The notes under the pieces: model-generated | The model's input: the letters and a program-made list of their open reading frames with translations, nothing else | What the model was told of the DNA's origin: nothing | Databases searched by the model: none | Part shown: in pieces, positions 5,759 through 7,339 of the stretch | Position numbering within the stretch: position 1 is the stretch's first letter | Layout of the letters: each line of letters opens with the position of its first letter | NCBI GenBank assembly: GCA_023254645.1 | Contig: JALRLA010000133.1 | Span: 1-7,339, forward strand | Direction of reading: 5' to 3' | Length of the DNA: 7,339 bases | Source of the DNA: Bacteroidia bacterium | GTDB lineage: Bacteria > Bacteroidota > Bacteroidia > NS11-12g > UBA955 | Translations under genes and position numbers: made by a program

Positions 5759-7339
5759 CTATGGCTTTGGCCTTAATAGGGTGATGGTACCGGCATAGGT
5801 TCTAGGCGCTTGTCTGCGACCGCGGTATTTGATGTAAACCGCATATACACCTTCTGGACAAGGTTCGCCTTTGTAGGTTCCATCCCATTGAGCGGCAGCA
5901 TCATCCGAGCGAAAAATCTCTTGCCCCCATCGGTTGTAAATCCGAATATCCACCAAGGTAGAACCATAAACATGAAAGGTCAGAGCATCGTTTTTACCAT
6001 CGTCGTTGGGACTGAATGCCGTCGGCACATACAGTATAACGGTGTCTTTGTAGCAGAGCATGGCCTCAGCGGTATCGGTGCATCCGCCGGCATTGGCTAC
6101 GGCCAGTTGTACCCTGTAGCGTATAGAATCGCCGGCGTAGGAATGAACGGGATTGGCGCTAGGAGAGAATGCAGAGCTACTGCCATCTCCCCAATTCCAG
6201 GTACCCTGTGTGGCTCCTACGCTGCTATTGAAAAACTGAACCGTGTTCAACAGGGGCGACAAACAAGACTGGCCTTGACCCAATTGCATAAAAAAGCCCG
6301 CTTGTATGGCGGCATAGCCTGGAATTTCCACGCTGGTATCGCTGTAGCACTGACTGAGTAAATCGACGGCATTCACCCGGTATTTGCCGCCTACGGGCGC
6401 CCATAGCGTATCGCTGACCTGAGCCGTGTAATCCCAGCGAAGAGCAACAGGACGTCCAGATTTGAGTGCCAAGGTCACAAACCCTTCCAGTCCATAACAT
6501 TGGGGGGCGGAGCTTGAAACATCAAACCACAGGCGCGGATGAACCACCACAGGAACTTGAGTTACAGCAGGATCGCTGCACCCATCGCTGGCTGTCGCGG
6601 TATAGATGGTGGTCTGGGTAGGGGTCACGTAGGTGGCTAAACCACTTTGATTGTGCGACCAACTGACTTGATGGGGTTGGATTCCACCCACTGAACTAGC
6701 CCGCAACAAACGGGTTTCTCCGTAACAAACCGAATCAAATGCGGGTACTACCACGGCCTTCAGGGTATCCAAGACACGCACTTGAATGCTATCAGTAAAA
6801 GAGCATGCACCCACTTGAGAGGCCAAATACAATCGATGAAGTCCCGTACCGGCGGCGCGAGGTCTAAATCCAAGTCCTGATGGCACAAGGGTAGCCCCAG
6901 AACCCATCCAATTGGGGTTGCTTACAGCCGGTTGAACTCCGATAGCGAACACAGAGTCTTTCAAGCAGTAGGGACTACTGAAGTTGAACTTCAAAATAGG
7001 CAGCGTATCAACTTGAATATCAATTGTATTGTCACAACCATTTGAACTGCGATAACCCAGTGTGTACAGCGCAAAGGATTTGCCCTTTTGAGCGACAGCT
7101 TTGGCGGGATCGAAGCGCCAAGGATTGCGTTGAACACCAGGGCCCCAAAAAAATCCGGAAACATCTTCCGCCCATAGCCCCAACGGTGACTGGTCTTCGC
7201 AAAGTATGGTATCATTCATGACCACAGGTTTAGGCCGAACCACCACGATGGCTTGATCTCTGCAACCTTTGGCCTCGTACTGAATGGGATGAACACCTAT
7301 ACCTGCCAATACAGCCGAGAAGGAATCTCGATTCACTCC
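5759..7339 (-). CDS. Secreted modular protein with Ig-like/PKD modules and T9SS type B sorting domain (N-terminus cut by window edge)
   Basis: The reverse-strand frame is open through the right edge, so only the C-terminal portion, about 526 residues, is seen; the GTG at 7336 is internal, not a proven start. Numbering from it, cysteines recur as pairs: C46/C101, C124/C178, C204/C253 and C280/C330, after C25, which closes an earlier module. They define beta-rich Ig-like modules of about 77 residues whose ends resemble Gly-Cys-x-Asp. A PKD-type domain (about 345-428) carries the typical WNWGDGSS (380-387). The last part (about 437-522) is the gliding-motility-associated type B sorting domain: VPTAFSPNDDGKND (437-450), IYNRWGQEIF (466-475), WDGTYKG (484-490) and a Gly-Val-Tyr strand. 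The protein is therefore exported by Sec (signal peptide expected outside the window), crosses the outer membrane by T9SS and ends on the surface or outside. Its role may be adhesion or motility; no catalytic domain is seen in this part. Confidence 0.93.
   Translation of the reverse strand, partial: GVNRDSFSAVLAGIGVHPIQYEAKGCRDQAIVVVRPKPVVMNDTILCEDQSPLGLWAEDVSGFFWGPGVQRNPWRFDPAKAVAQKGKSFALYTLGYRSSNGCDNTIDIQVDTLPILKFNFSSPYCLKDSVFAIGVQPAVSNPNWMGSGATLVPSGLGFRPRAAGTGLHRLYLASQVGACSFTDSIQVRVLDTLKAVVVPAFDSVCYGETRLLRASSVGGIQPHQVSWSHNQSGLATYVTPTQTTIYTATASDGCSDPAVTQVPVVVHPRLWFDVSSSAPQCYGLEGFVTLALKSGRPVALRWDYTAQVSDTLWAPVGGKYRVNAVDLLSQCYSDTSVEIPGYAAIQAGFFMQLGQGQSCLSPLLNTVQFFNSSVGATQGTWNWGDGSSSAFSPSANPVHSYAGDSIRYRVQLAVANAGGCTDTAEAMLCYKDTVILYVPTAFSPNDDGKNDALTFHVYGSTLVDIRIYNRWGQEIFRSDDAAAQWDGTYKGEPCPEGVYAVYIKYRGRRQAPRTYAGTITLLRPKP

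Noticed and set aside
5810..6361. A 183-codon plus-strand frame opposite the PKD and sorting domains
   Set aside because: It is antisense to a confidently identified T9SS type B C-terminal region and shows no family features.
1..7339. A new multi-gene defence, mobile or biosynthetic system
   Set aside because: All six genes fall into housekeeping, membrane or surface-protein classes. There are no integrase, transposase, toxin-antitoxin, nuclease, reverse-transcriptase or repeat-array signatures, and no obvious change in base composition.

Overview
The window reads as chromosomal DNA from a member of the Bacteroidota. Three things point there. The right-edge gene ends in a type IX secretion (T9SS) type B sorting domain, which is confined to that phylum. 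The gene starts lack Shine-Dalgarno sequences and instead carry the Bacteroidota -7 promoter element TAnnTTTG. The NFACT-family protein has the short form, with a Tyr-rich N-terminus, that I associate with this phylum. Genus cannot be told from this stretch.

Layout from left to right: (1) a minus-strand polytopic membrane protein, possibly a GT-C-fold glycosyltransferase, which starts at 983 and runs off the left edge; (2) divergently, 27 bp away, a plus-strand run of cca (tRNA nucleotidyltransferase with an HD domain), serS (seryl-tRNA synthetase) and a DinB/YfiT-like putative metal-dependent transferase whose start codon overlaps the serS stop; (3) convergent to that run and overlapping it by 8 bp, a minus-strand NFACT-family gene (RqcH/Tae2-like); (4) upstream of it on the same strand, after 12 bp, a large secreted modular protein with cysteine-paired repeats, a PKD domain and a T9SS type B C-terminus, whose N-terminus lies beyond the right edge. 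Coding density is close to complete. No RNA gene, mobile element, CRISPR array or integration site is visible.

Three of the five complete or start-containing genes deal with tRNA or translation: cca finishes the 3' CCA end, serS charges tRNA-Ser, and the NFACT protein belongs to the family that extends stalled nascent chains on 50S subunits. The YfiT-like gene is probably translationally coupled to serS but is not obviously related in function.

The most interesting signal is regulatory. An exact TAnnTTTG element ends 4 to 5 bases before the start codon of three genes, with a one-mismatch version 6 bases before serS. The only internal gene start without it is the one that overlaps its upstream neighbour. 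This geometry predicts leaderless or nearly leaderless mRNAs. I did not find a previously undescribed multi-gene system; the genes themselves belong to known families.
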